28,712 bases of DNA from IMG/VR virus record IMGVR_UViG_3300042519_000575, positions 1 through 28,712 of that record; one strand, written 5' to 3'. Of the stretch, positions 21,760-28,305 are shown piece by piece. The stretch comes from a virus. The first letter of the stretch is position 1. Each line of letters opens with the position of its first letter. The translations under genes and the position numbers were made by a program. The notes under the pieces were generated by a model. It was not told the origin of the DNA, made no database searches, and saw only the letters and a list, made by a program, of their open reading frames with translations.

Positions 21760-22401
21760 ATGTATTACATATATCATATACCAGGAGTTAAAATAGGATG
21801 TTCAATGCATCCTAAGAAAAGAGTTAAATCACAAGGTTATACTGATTTCGAAATATTAAATAAATCAGAAGATAAATTATTAGCAAGTGAATTAGAAATA
21901 CAATTACAAAAACAATACGGATATAAAATTGATAGAGTAAAATACCATCAGGGAAAATATAAATCAATGGGGCATAAAGGTGGTGCTAAATCTAAAGAGT
22001 TAGGACATACTAAAAGATTACAACAAATAGGTAGTAAGATTGCTTCATCATTACCTAGAACAGAATCACAAATGCAACAAGCATATAAAGTTCAAAAGAT
22101 AGGAGCTGCTATTGCATGGGAAAAACCAAGAACACAAAAACAATTGGATGCATTCAAAGAAGCAAGAAAGATAGGTTGTGTAATGGGTGGAAAAGCTGCA
22201 GGTGCTATAATGAAAGAAAGGTTAAGAGTTCCAATTGCAGCATATCTAAAATCGGACAATAGTTTTGTTGGTGAATATATTTCAGTTTCAGATTGTGCAA
22301 GAGAATTAAATTTAAAACCATCTGATATTTTTGGTTGTTTAAATCCTAACAGACCTCAATTATCAACAAAAGGATATACATTTAAAAAAACAATTAAATA
22401 A
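21760..22401 (+). CDS. GIY-YIG-like homing endonuclease with NUMOD-type DNA-binding tail
   Basis: A 213-aa protein. Residues 1-50 are a short GIY-YIG-like core (YYIYHIPGVKIGCSMHPKKR, with Arg21 and Glu44/46 as candidate catalytic residues), though the usual G-I-Y is reduced to IYHI...VKIG. Residues about 60-150 contain repeated helices of the form RLQQIGSKIASS, KVQKIGAAIAWE and EARKIGCVMGGKAAG, resembling NUMOD3-type minor-groove binding repeats. The C-terminus (PIAAYLKSDNSFVGEYISVS, DCARELNLKPSDIFGCLN, GYTF) matches the NUMOD1/IENR1 pattern. It is a free-standing homing-type nuclease, presumably mobile. Confidence 0.7.
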   Translation: MYYIYHIPGVKIGCSMHPKKRVKSQGYTDFEILNKSEDKLLASELEIQLQKQYGYKIDRVKYHQGKYKSMGHKGGAKSKELGHTKRLQQIGSKIASSLPRTESQMQQAYKVQKIGAAIAWEKPRTQKQLDAFKEARKIGCVMGGKAAGAIMKERLRVPIAAYLKSDNSFVGEYISVSDCARELNLKPSDIFGCLNPNRPQLSTKGYTFKKTIK

Positions 22402-22408
22402 ATAAAAT

Positions 22409-22651
22409 ATGCCAATACACTACGCATCAACACCAAAGGAAGTTCAATTACCAAAATTGAAAATGTTAAACAAAAACGAAAGAACTTATTATATTGTAGA
22501 TTTTTCAAAAGTTACAAAGATAGAGGAAATTGTGACAATTATCGCATCAATGGGTGTTCTAATATCAGATGATAATCCATTGTATTCAAAGTTGGAGCAT
22601 TTAATAATGAAAGATAATCCAATATCAGAATCAGAGTTAAACCAAAAGTAA
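22409..22651 (+). CDS. Hypothetical protein
   Basis: An 80-aa protein starting MPIHYASTPKEVQLPKLKML, then a beta-alpha-like centre (YYIVDFSKVTKIEEIVTIIA) and a helical end. No family is recognised. It starts 7 nt after the endonuclease stop, and its TAATG junction overlaps the next start by 1 nt, so it belongs to a tightly packed set of small genes leading to the sigma-like factor. Confidence 0.6.
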   Translation: MPIHYASTPKEVQLPKLKMLNKNERTYYIVDFSKVTKIEEIVTIIASMGVLISDDNPLYSKLEHLIMKDNPISESELNQK

Positions 22652-22878
22652 TGTTAAAGGTAATAAAAGAGATTGAAAAGGATTGGTTTTTAATCCTCTT
22701 AGAAGGAACGAAAATACATCAGGTATGGAATAGGTTAGACCTGTATGAGAAACTCCTTGAGAATGGAAGCAATCATCTTCTAGAGGGTGATACTATGACA
22801 GATTCGGAATTGAAAAAAGTAATACAAAAAATTAAAGAGTTAAAAGAATGGGAAAATTTACACAAGAAGAATTTATAG
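22651..22878 (+). CDS. Hypothetical protein
   Basis: A 75-aa charged protein (MLKVIKEIEKDWFLILLEGT, then KLLENGSNHLLEGDTMTDSE and a Lys/Glu-rich helix). It overlaps the preceding gene by 1 nt and the following gene by 31 nt. The double overlap is common in compact phage operons. No domain is recognised. Confidence 0.5.
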   Translation: MLKVIKEIEKDWFLILLEGTKIHQVWNRLDLYEKLLENGSNHLLEGDTMTDSELKKVIQKIKELKEWENLHKKNL

Positions 22879-23060
22879 AAGTATTAGCATTGGTAAATAG
22901 TATCGGTGATTTTATAGATACAAATAAAGTACATCCGTTATGGGAAGCATACTGTAAGGTAACAGATGGAGGAGGAGCACCACCCTGTACCTGTAATCCA
23001 AGAAAGTGGCAAGAAATAGTTACAACTTTAAGAGAGTACATAACTACAAACAACTTATAA
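22848..23060 (+). CDS. Hypothetical protein with CTCNPRKW motif
   Basis: The 70-aa protein contains a helical N-terminus (KFTQEEFIEVLALVNSIGDF), a Gly-rich turn, then APPCTCNPRKWQEIVTTLRE. The Cys pair with Asn-Pro-Arg-Lys-Trp looks like a binding motif, but I cannot place it in a family. It ends 3 nt before the sigma-like gene, so the two are likely co-translated and might act together. Confidence 0.55.
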   Translation: MGKFTQEEFIEVLALVNSIGDFIDTNKVHPLWEAYCKVTDGGGAPPCTCNPRKWQEIVTTLREYITTNNL

Positions 23061-23063
23061 AGT

Positions 23064-23591
23064 ATGGATGATTTTGAACAAAGAATAGAGAAACTATACA
23101 TTAAACATTACGATTGGTTATTTAGAACAGCAATAAATTTAACCAAAGATGTTGAAGATTCCGAAGATTTGGTTCAATCATTATTTGTTTATCTTTTAGA
23201 AAAGCGAAATGTAAAGATATTTTACAAAGATACTTTCAACTTACTATACTGCCATCGTTTCATCAAATCTCGTTTTTTAAACAAAAAGAAAAGAGATAGT
23301 AAGATGTATAATACGGACTGGTTTAGTGAAGGAATAGAAGATGAAGAATATGATACGGAAATGGATAATGATATAATGTTGCAATATTCATTAGTTCAAT
23401 TAGAATTGGAGAAACTTAAAAATACAAAGTTATGGTCTGATGCACTTATATTCAAAGAGTATGTAGAATCAGATAGTTCTTTAAATGATTTAGCAAACAA
23501 ATATAAGATTTCTAAATCTACGGTGTTCTTATCTTGTAAGAAAATTAAATCTTATTTAAAAACAATAATCCACAATCCTTTAGTAAATTAA
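23064..23591 (+). CDS. Sigma-70 family (ECF-like) RNA polymerase sigma factor
   Basis: A 175-aa protein with the layout of a minimal sigma factor. Residues 1-75 resemble region 2 (FEQRIEKLYIKHYDWLFRTA, then TKDVEDSEDLVQSLFVYLLE, the '.eDaeDlvQe.f..l' pattern). Residues about 110-170 resemble region 4 with a helix-turn-helix (SLNDLANKYKISKSTVFLSC, KKIKSYLK). Between them is an acidic linker (EGIEDEEYDTEMDND). It would bind host RNA polymerase core and select phage promoters, most plausibly those of the packaging, head and tail genes. Similar genes lie just upstream of the terminase in other Bacteroidota phages. Confidence 0.72.
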   Translation: MDDFEQRIEKLYIKHYDWLFRTAINLTKDVEDSEDLVQSLFVYLLEKRNVKIFYKDTFNLLYCHRFIKSRFLNKKKRDSKMYNTDWFSEGIEDEEYDTEMDNDIMLQYSLVQLELEKLKNTKLWSDALIFKEYVESDSSLNDLANKYKISKSTVFLSCKKIKSYLKTIIHNPLVN

Positions 23592-23600
23592 AAAGTTATA

Positions 23601-24026
23601 ATGATAGAACTCAATAGAAAGTGTATAAAATGTAGTGAAGAGTTCCAACTAAAACCAACAGATAAATCATCTAACATCTGTGGTAAATGTAAAGCTTCAT
23701 ACCAAAGAGCATACGCAAGAAGAAAGGTAGCAGAATTACCAGAAGATGAACGTTACAAAGATAAATACCCATATGATGAAACTAAAAAGTTAAGAAGATT
23801 TACTGAAATCAGACAAAAATTAAATAGTATGCACAATAGAGAAGAGTGGCAAGCATTCTTCAAAGAACGGTTAGATTATTTAGAAGAAAACGAACCTGAT
23901 ATATTAGTTTGGATTTATGATAGAAGAGACCACGGAACAATGGATGAAAATAGAATTTCGAGAGTTAAAGAAAATTATGAAGATACAAGAAGTACAAAAC
24001 AAAACGATAAGTCTTGGTTTGATTGA
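23601..24026 (+). CDS. Zinc-ribbon phage protein
   Basis: The 141-aa protein begins with a zinc-ribbon-like module: CIKC (Cys8, Cys11) and CGKC (Cys27, Cys30), followed by a basic helix (YQRAYARRKVAE). The rest is Asp/Glu/Arg-rich and helical, with WIYDRRDHGTMDENRIS near the C-terminus. It probably binds nucleic acid or another protein. The 3' end overlaps the upstream part of the methyltransferase frame, so the two may act together, but no family function is known to me. Confidence 0.6.
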   Translation: MIELNRKCIKCSEEFQLKPTDKSSNICGKCKASYQRAYARRKVAELPEDERYKDKYPYDETKKLRRFTEIRQKLNSMHNREEWQAFFKERLDYLEENEPDILVWIYDRRDHGTMDENRISRVKENYEDTRSTKQNDKSWFD

Positions 24027-24789
24027 ACCTCTATCTGTAATGCATTTCGACAAAAGTAATAATCAAAAATATTACTTTGATAAATCTGATTTAGATATAA
24101 AGCAATTTAAGAGCGGGATTAAACCTAATGAGTATGGTGGAGTAATTCGTTTAAGTGAATTTAATGCTCAACTATGTGAATGGATTGTAGAGTATTGGAG
24201 TAAAGAAGGAGATACAATTGTAGACCCATTTGCAGGTAGAGTAACGAGAGCAGGAGTAATAACGGACATGAATAGAAATTATATAGGTTATGAAATATCA
24301 CCACAGACATATCAAAGAAGCATAGAACATTATCAGAAATGGAACATACCTGCCACTCTTTATTTAGAAGATGGTAGAAAAATGGACAATACAAAAAAAG
24401 AAACTGCTGATTTAATTGTTACTTGTCCTCCTTACTTTAATTTAGAAAGGTATGAGAGTGTAGAAGGACAGATAAGTGATAGGTTTAAGTATAGTGATTT
24501 CTTATATGATATAGATTTAACCATACGCAATTGTAAAAGAGTTTTAAAGCAAGGTGGATATGGTTGTTGGGTTGTAGGTGATTTCAGAAGTTTCCATAGA
24601 TGGGGTGGGTTGTTATCATTCCATAGTGATTTAATAAAGATAATTAAAGATAACGGATTAGAGCATTGGGATACAATCGTACTACCATCTAATTATTCTC
24701 CTATCATACACGCAGTTTTAAAATCAGCAAAGGCAAAACAATACACTGCAAAGAAGCACGAATATCTAATAGTATTTAAAAAAGAATGA
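23977..24789 (+). CDS. DNA N6-adenine / N4-cytosine methyltransferase (orphan)
   Basis: This methyltransferase transfers a methyl group from S-adenosylmethionine to DNA. With the start at 23977 (270 aa), the SAM-binding motif is IVDPFAGRVTRAGV (residues about 81-94) and the catalytic motif IV is VTCPPYFNLERY (148-159), a variant of the (D/S/N)PPY signature with Cys before Pro-Pro. RVLKQGGYGCWVVGDFRSF follows, as in N6/N4 enzymes. The frame extends up to 23917, but that would overlap the zinc-ribbon gene more, and a start at 24040 would remove the conserved-looking EPLSVMHFD. No restriction partner is nearby, so anti-restriction or regulatory methylation is likely. Confidence 0.82.
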   Translation: MKIQEVQNKTISLGLIEPLSVMHFDKSNNQKYYFDKSDLDIKQFKSGIKPNEYGGVIRLSEFNAQLCEWIVEYWSKEGDTIVDPFAGRVTRAGVITDMNRNYIGYEISPQTYQRSIEHYQKWNIPATLYLEDGRKMDNTKKETADLIVTCPPYFNLERYESVEGQISDRFKYSDFLYDIDLTIRNCKRVLKQGGYGCWVVGDFRSFHRWGGLLSFHSDLIKIIKDNGLEHWDTIVLPSNYSPIIHAVLKSAKAKQYTAKKHEYLIVFKKE

Positions 24790-24959
24790 ACTTACCTTCA
24801 ATAGAAATAGAATGGGAAGATTTTATAGATTTAGATGAAGTGCATGTAGATTATATGGAACTCTTCGGTATTATATTACTTACGTTAGTAAAAGATGATG
24901 ATGCTAAGATAATCTATTATGAATACAAAACAGATGAGTGGGGAGTGATGGGTTATTAA
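24786..24959 (+). CDS. Hypothetical 57-aa acidic protein
   Basis: The ATG at 24786 overlaps the methyltransferase stop by 4 nt (ATGA) and opens a 57-aa acidic frame: MNLPSIEIEWEDFIDLDEVH, VDYMELFGIILLTLVKDDDA, then KIIYYEYKTDEWGVMGY. It is rich in Asp, Glu and aromatic residues. The start overlap and protein-like composition argue for a real gene. No family is recognised. A 50-nt gap separates it from the packaging genes. Confidence 0.6.
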   Translation: MNLPSIEIEWEDFIDLDEVHVDYMELFGIILLTLVKDDDAKIIYYEYKTDEWGVMGY

Positions 24960-25009
24960 CTACGAATGATTAAATACTTTGTTATACTGAAAACAACAAT
25001 TAATATCAA

Positions 25010-25315
25010 ATGGCAAAAGGATTTCAAAAAGGAGTAAGTGGTAATCCTAAAGGGAGAGCTAAAGGTGTCCCTAATAAAACTACTGCTGAAATAAAAGAGA
25101 TTATCACACGCATCGTAGGTAATCAATTAGATAGATTGGAAAAGGATTTGGACTTAATAAGAAAAGATAATCCAGAAGAAGCAATAAGGATAGCAACTAA
25201 ACTTATTGATTATGTTATACCTAAGCAAACTAAATTAGATGTTGATGGTAGGTTAGAGCATAGTGTAAATAAATTAGTTATAGAGATAAAGAAAGCAAAT
25301 GGGAAGGACGATTAA
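25010..25315 (+). CDS. terS: Terminase small subunit-like protein (DUF5681)
   Basis: This 101-aa protein begins MAKGFQKGVSGNPKGRAKGV, the 'fqkGqSGNPkGRpkG' signature of the DUF5681 domain, which is common directly upstream of phage large terminase genes. A helical region follows (TAEIKEIITRIVGNQLDRLE, EEAIRIATKLIDYVIPK). By family and position it is the DNA-recognition subunit of the packaging motor, although it is shorter than typical small terminases and the domain's function is not firmly established. It overlaps the large subunit start by 17 nt. Confidence 0.7.
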   Translation: MAKGFQKGVSGNPKGRAKGVPNKTTAEIKEIITRIVGNQLDRLEKDLDLIRKDNPEEAIRIATKLIDYVIPKQTKLDVDGRLEHSVNKLVIEIKKANGKDD

Positions 25316-26456
25316 CATACAGACTACTATTACATTTGAAAACATAATGAATAGTAAAAGTAGAGTTGTTCATAATATAGGTGGCACAAGAAGCTCCAAG
25401 TCATACTCAGCACTTCAGTATTGTATTGTTAAAGCAATGGAATCTTCACACAATATTACAATCGTTAGAAAGACAATACCATCTTTGAAGCGAACGGTTA
25501 TGAAAGATTTAAAAGATATACTAACTCATTTAGAACTTTGGCATGATAATGATTTTAATATTACTGATAGAATATGGACATACAATAACTCGTCTATACA
25601 ATTCATTTCTACGGATGATGCAGAAAAACTTAGAGGTGTTAAGTCTGATATACTTTATATTGATGAAGCATCTGAGATTGATGAAGAAGCTTATTTCCAA
25701 TTGGCTATTAGAACAAGTGGAAAAATTATTCTAACATACAATCCAACTATATCACCTGTCCATTGGTTAAGGAAGATGGAAGATTGTGATAGGTACATAA
25801 CTACATATAAAGACAATCCTTTCTTACCTGCTGATATGGTAAAGGCAATTGAAGAGTTAGAATTTAAATCACCTAAGAAGTGGATTATATATGGTAAAGG
25901 AGAATACGCACCCAATGATGCTTCCATATTTGAATTTGATTTAACAGATAAATTAGAAGGAGAACTAATCGGATATGGGATGGACTTTGGATATTCACAA
26001 GACCCTACATCTTTGGTTGCTCTATATAAGCAAGGAGATACTCTGACAATCCAAGAACTCTTATATGAGAGAGGTTTAGTAACAAATGATATAATCACTA
26101 AGCTCAGAGGATTTGGAATCAACAGAGAGGAGATATGGTGTGATTCTGCAGAACCAAGATTAATAGACGAAATATATAGAGGAGGGTTCAATGCAAAGCC
26201 TGTAAAGAAAGGAGCTGATTCAATTAACTTTGGAATATCAGTATTACAAAATTACAAATTGTTAGTCCATTCAAAATCACAAAACTTAATTAATGAAATG
26301 TATTCTTACCAATGGGCAACTGATAAGTATGGATACCAATTGGATAAACCAGATGGTGGTTTAGACCATGCTATAGATGCAGCAAGATATTGCGCAATGA
26401 TGAAATTAACAAAACAAAATCAAAACAAAGGAGTATATGCCATATCTGTCAGATGA
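25299..26456 (+). CDS. terL: Terminase large subunit (PBSX-type, Terminase_3/6)
   Basis: A 385-aa packaging ATPase and nuclease. The Walker A variant GGTRSSKS (28-35) and Walker B DILYIDEAS (117-125) form the ATPase, with TYNP (146-149) as a coupling motif. The C-terminal RNase H-like nuclease has candidate acidic residues Asp229 (GYGMDFGYSQDPTSL), Asp282 (WCDSAEPRLIDE) and Asp356/360 (LDHAIDAARY). Length and motifs fit the PBSX-like group. It cuts concatemers and pumps DNA into the prohead through the portal, which I do not find in this window. The following small gene overlaps it by 20 nt. Confidence 0.93.
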   Translation: MGRTINIQTTITFENIMNSKSRVVHNIGGTRSSKSYSALQYCIVKAMESSHNITIVRKTIPSLKRTVMKDLKDILTHLELWHDNDFNITDRIWTYNNSSIQFISTDDAEKLRGVKSDILYIDEASEIDEEAYFQLAIRTSGKIILTYNPTISPVHWLRKMEDCDRYITTYKDNPFLPADMVKAIEELEFKSPKKWIIYGKGEYAPNDASIFEFDLTDKLEGELIGYGMDFGYSQDPTSLVALYKQGDTLTIQELLYERGLVTNDIITKLRGFGINREEIWCDSAEPRLIDEIYRGGFNAKPVKKGADSINFGISVLQNYKLLVHSKSQNLINEMYSYQWATDKYGYQLDKPDGGLDHAIDAARYCAMMKLTKQNQNKGVYAISVR

Positions 26457-26631
26457 TGAAGTAAAAGAAATAGATGAATATGTAAATTCATTAGAAGGTA
26501 ATGTAGAATACTACAGAGAGTTGTGTGCCATACTACAAACACAAAGAGATATGGCAGAATCAAAGCTAAAGATGCTAAGAGCAGAATTAATGGATAATAA
26601 AAGAACTGAACCAATAACAATAAAAATATGA
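26437..26631 (+). CDS. Small coiled-coil protein after terminase
   Basis: A 64-aa acidic helical protein (MPYLSDDEVKEIDEYVNSLE, then YYRELCAILQTQRDMAESKL, KMLRAELMD). Heptad spacing of Leu, Ile, Met and Tyr suggests a coiled coil. It overlaps the terminase stop by 20 nt and the next start by 4 nt, so it is translationally coupled on both sides. A packaging-complex helper is possible but unproven. Confidence 0.6.
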   Translation: MPYLSDDEVKEIDEYVNSLEGNVEYYRELCAILQTQRDMAESKLKMLRAELMDNKRTEPITIKI

Positions 26632-27305
26632 GTGAGCAGATAGTAAGTGTAACCATACCACAAAGTTGGTCTGAGATAACATTAGAAAAATATCTAAAGT
26701 ATAGAAAGAACTTAGATATGTTTAAAGATGATGAAGATTATAATGAGCAAACTCTTTTGATTGCTTTAGATATTCTATGTGGAGTAGATATAAAGTACAT
26801 TACTCAAATAGGATTGGATAATTTAAAATTGATTCAAGAAGACTTATCATCTTTTATGGGTAAAACAGATTTTGAATTACAAAGGTTAATAACAGTAAAT
26901 GGTGTAGAGTATGGGTTCGAACCTAACTTATCTAATATTGCATATGGTGCTTATTTAGATATAAGTAAGCATGATACTATTGCAATAGATAATAACTGGC
27001 AAAAGATAATGGCAGTATTATATCGTAAGGTAAAGAGTAAGAGTGGTAAGTATTATGATATAGAACCATATACAGGTAACGAAGATTATGAGTGGGTTAA
27101 GAACACAACAATGGATATCAATTATGGGTGCCTGTTTTTTTTTATCAATTTATCAAAAGACTTAGTACTCTCTACCCTGAAATCTTTGAAGAAGGAGGAA
27201 TGGGAAACCCATCAATTATTGAAATCAATCATGGGAAAAAATGGAGAGGGTATGCTTCAATTGTTGAACTCGCAAATGGAGACATCACAAAGTTTAATGA
27301 GATAG
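26628..27305 (+). CDS. Chaperone-like protein, upstream frame of a possible -1 frameshift pair
   Basis: A 225-aa, mostly helical acidic protein (VTIPQSWSEITLEKYLKYRK, then QTLLIALDILCGVDIKYI). The 'iPqsWdeitl..y..l' opening and helical body resemble proteins paired with a short downstream frame in Bacteroidota phages. Near its 3' end a run of nine T (27135-27143, reading GCLFFFINLS) offers a T TTT TTT slippery heptamer. A -1 shift there would replace the last ~55 residues with the frame that continues to 27406. This is the architecture of lambda-type tail assembly chaperones (G/GT), although here the pair lies next to the head genes, not the tape measure. Confidence 0.65.
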   Translation: MSEQIVSVTIPQSWSEITLEKYLKYRKNLDMFKDDEDYNEQTLLIALDILCGVDIKYITQIGLDNLKLIQEDLSSFMGKTDFELQRLITVNGVEYGFEPNLSNIAYGAYLDISKHDTIAIDNNWQKIMAVLYRKVKSKSGKYYDIEPYTGNEDYEWVKNTTMDINYGCLFFFINLSKDLVLSTLKSLKKEEWETHQLLKSIMGKNGEGMLQLLNSQMETSQSLMR

Positions 27306-27406
27306 CAGATGAACCGTTAGAAAAGTGTTTATTGTACCTATCATATAAATCAGATACGAGAGTTGTTCAAGACCAAGTTCACAGATTGGCAATGAAAGGA
27401 ATGTAA
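27128..27406 (+). CDS. Downstream (-1) frame of the chaperone-like pair
   Basis: A 92-aa frame, -1 relative to the preceding gene and overlapping it by 178 nt. It can start only at GTG 27128, or at ATG 27200 (68 aa, preceded by GGAGG), unless it is reached by frameshift at the T9 run. Its C-terminal part (KKWRGYASIVELANGDITKF, EKCLLYLSYKSDTRVVQDQV) looks like a real conserved small phage protein, more so than the overlapped tail of the upstream frame. Either a separate small gene or the frameshifted extension fits. A homopolymer error in the sequence would also create this picture. Confidence 0.6.
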   Translation: MPVFFYQFIKRLSTLYPEIFEEGGMGNPSIIEINHGKKWRGYASIVELANGDITKFNEIADEPLEKCLLYLSYKSDTRVVQDQVHRLAMKGM

Positions 27407-27441
27407 AATTGGAAATTTAATTATTTAATTGTTAAATCATT

Positions 27442-27627
27442 ATGAGACGGAGTAAAGAATACGGAATCTATATTGGAGAAACACAGGGATTGGCGACGCC
27501 AGGTCCTGGTAGTAGAAGAGGTTGTTTGTGTAAAGGAGCTAAAAAGTATAGTAGAGAGTGTTGTGATGGTAGATTGTGGGGACAAGGAATAGGTAAAACT
27601 CAATCTCCATATCCTACAAACGAATAA
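27442..27627 (+). CDS. Small Cys-rich protein
   Basis: A 61-aa basic protein with the pattern GCLCKGAKKYSRECCDGRLW followed by GQGIG. The 'ClC....YS.eCCdG....QGIG' motif recurs in small proteins from Bacteroidota phages, just upstream of the scaffold and capsid genes. The function is unknown. Four Cys in a tight cluster could bind zinc or form disulfides. The start is 6 nt after an AATTGTTAAA motif (27427-27436) shared with several structural genes. Confidence 0.65.
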   Translation: MRRSKEYGIYIGETQGLATPGPGSRRGCLCKGAKKYSRECCDGRLWGQGIGKTQSPYPTNE

Positions 27628-27679
27628 AATTATACGAAAGATAATTTAATTGTTAAATCTATAAATTATAATCACAAAT

Positions 27680-28276
27680 ATGAAACCACAAACAGTACTT
27701 AATAAGATTATGACTCTTCTTTCAATTCAAGAAGAAGTTAAACTTGCTTATGGCCAATTGGCTGATGGAACTATTTTAGAATCTTCAACATTCGATGTTG
27801 GTGAAGCAATTGATATTGTTTCAGAAGATGGAAGTAAATCACCTGCACCTAACGGAGAGCATGAGATTGCATTAAAAGATGAATCAGGTAATGAGGTTAT
27901 CATTAGAGTAATCGTAGCAGATGGTAAGATTACTGAAAGAATGAATGTAGAAGAATCAGCACCAGAAGCACCTGAAGAATCACAAGAATCAATTGAACAA
28001 CAAATGTCTGAAGAAGTTGTTCCTGTTGAAACTATTGCAGAACCTTCACAAGATGAGAGAGATGCTAAGATTGCATCATTGGAAACAAAGATTACAGAGT
28101 TAGAAGCTCTTATCAATGAATTCAAAGCTTACAAAGATATGCAGATGGAAGATGTTGATGTTCCACAATTAGATGGAGCTCCTATTGAAGAAGCTAAATT
28201 CTCAATCGGACATCAATTCAAATCTCAAAAACCACAGAGTACAATAGATAGAGTTTTCGCTAACCTATCGAAATAA
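27680..28276 (+). CDS. Capsid scaffold-like protein
   Basis: The 198-aa, strongly acidic protein sits directly upstream of the major capsid gene, where scaffold proteins are encoded. Residues 1-90 are a compact beta-rich part (GQLADGTILESSTFDVGEAI, then GNEVIIRVIVADGKITER). Residues 91-130 are Glu/Pro/Ser-rich and disordered-looking. Residues 131-160 are a coiled coil (RDAKIASLETKITELEALIN). A basic C-terminus (SIGHQFKSQKPQSTIDRVFA) could bind the capsid protein. These are scaffold-like properties. It may be a target of the XkdF-type protease, but no cleavage site can be named. Confidence 0.65.
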   Translation: MKPQTVLNKIMTLLSIQEEVKLAYGQLADGTILESSTFDVGEAIDIVSEDGSKSPAPNGEHEIALKDESGNEVIIRVIVADGKITERMNVEESAPEAPEESQESIEQQMSEEVVPVETIAEPSQDERDAKIASLETKITELEALINEFKAYKDMQMEDVDVPQLDGAPIEEAKFSIGHQFKSQKPQSTIDRVFANLSK

Positions 28277-28305
28277 AATAATTAATAATTTAAAAATTAG
28301 TAGAA

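Noticed and set aside
23917-23976. Earlier start for the methyltransferase
   Set aside because: It would increase overlap with the zinc-ribbon gene and add residues with no methyltransferase character.
24960-25009. Possible host-type promoter before terS (ATACTTTG near 24974)
   Set aside because: The box deviates from TAnnTTTG and no TTG lies about 19-20 nt upstream; too weak to annotate.
26913-26930. GGGTTCGAACC, resembling a tRNA T-arm
   Set aside because: It lies inside a well-supported coding frame and no cloverleaf can be drawn; it is just a short palindrome.
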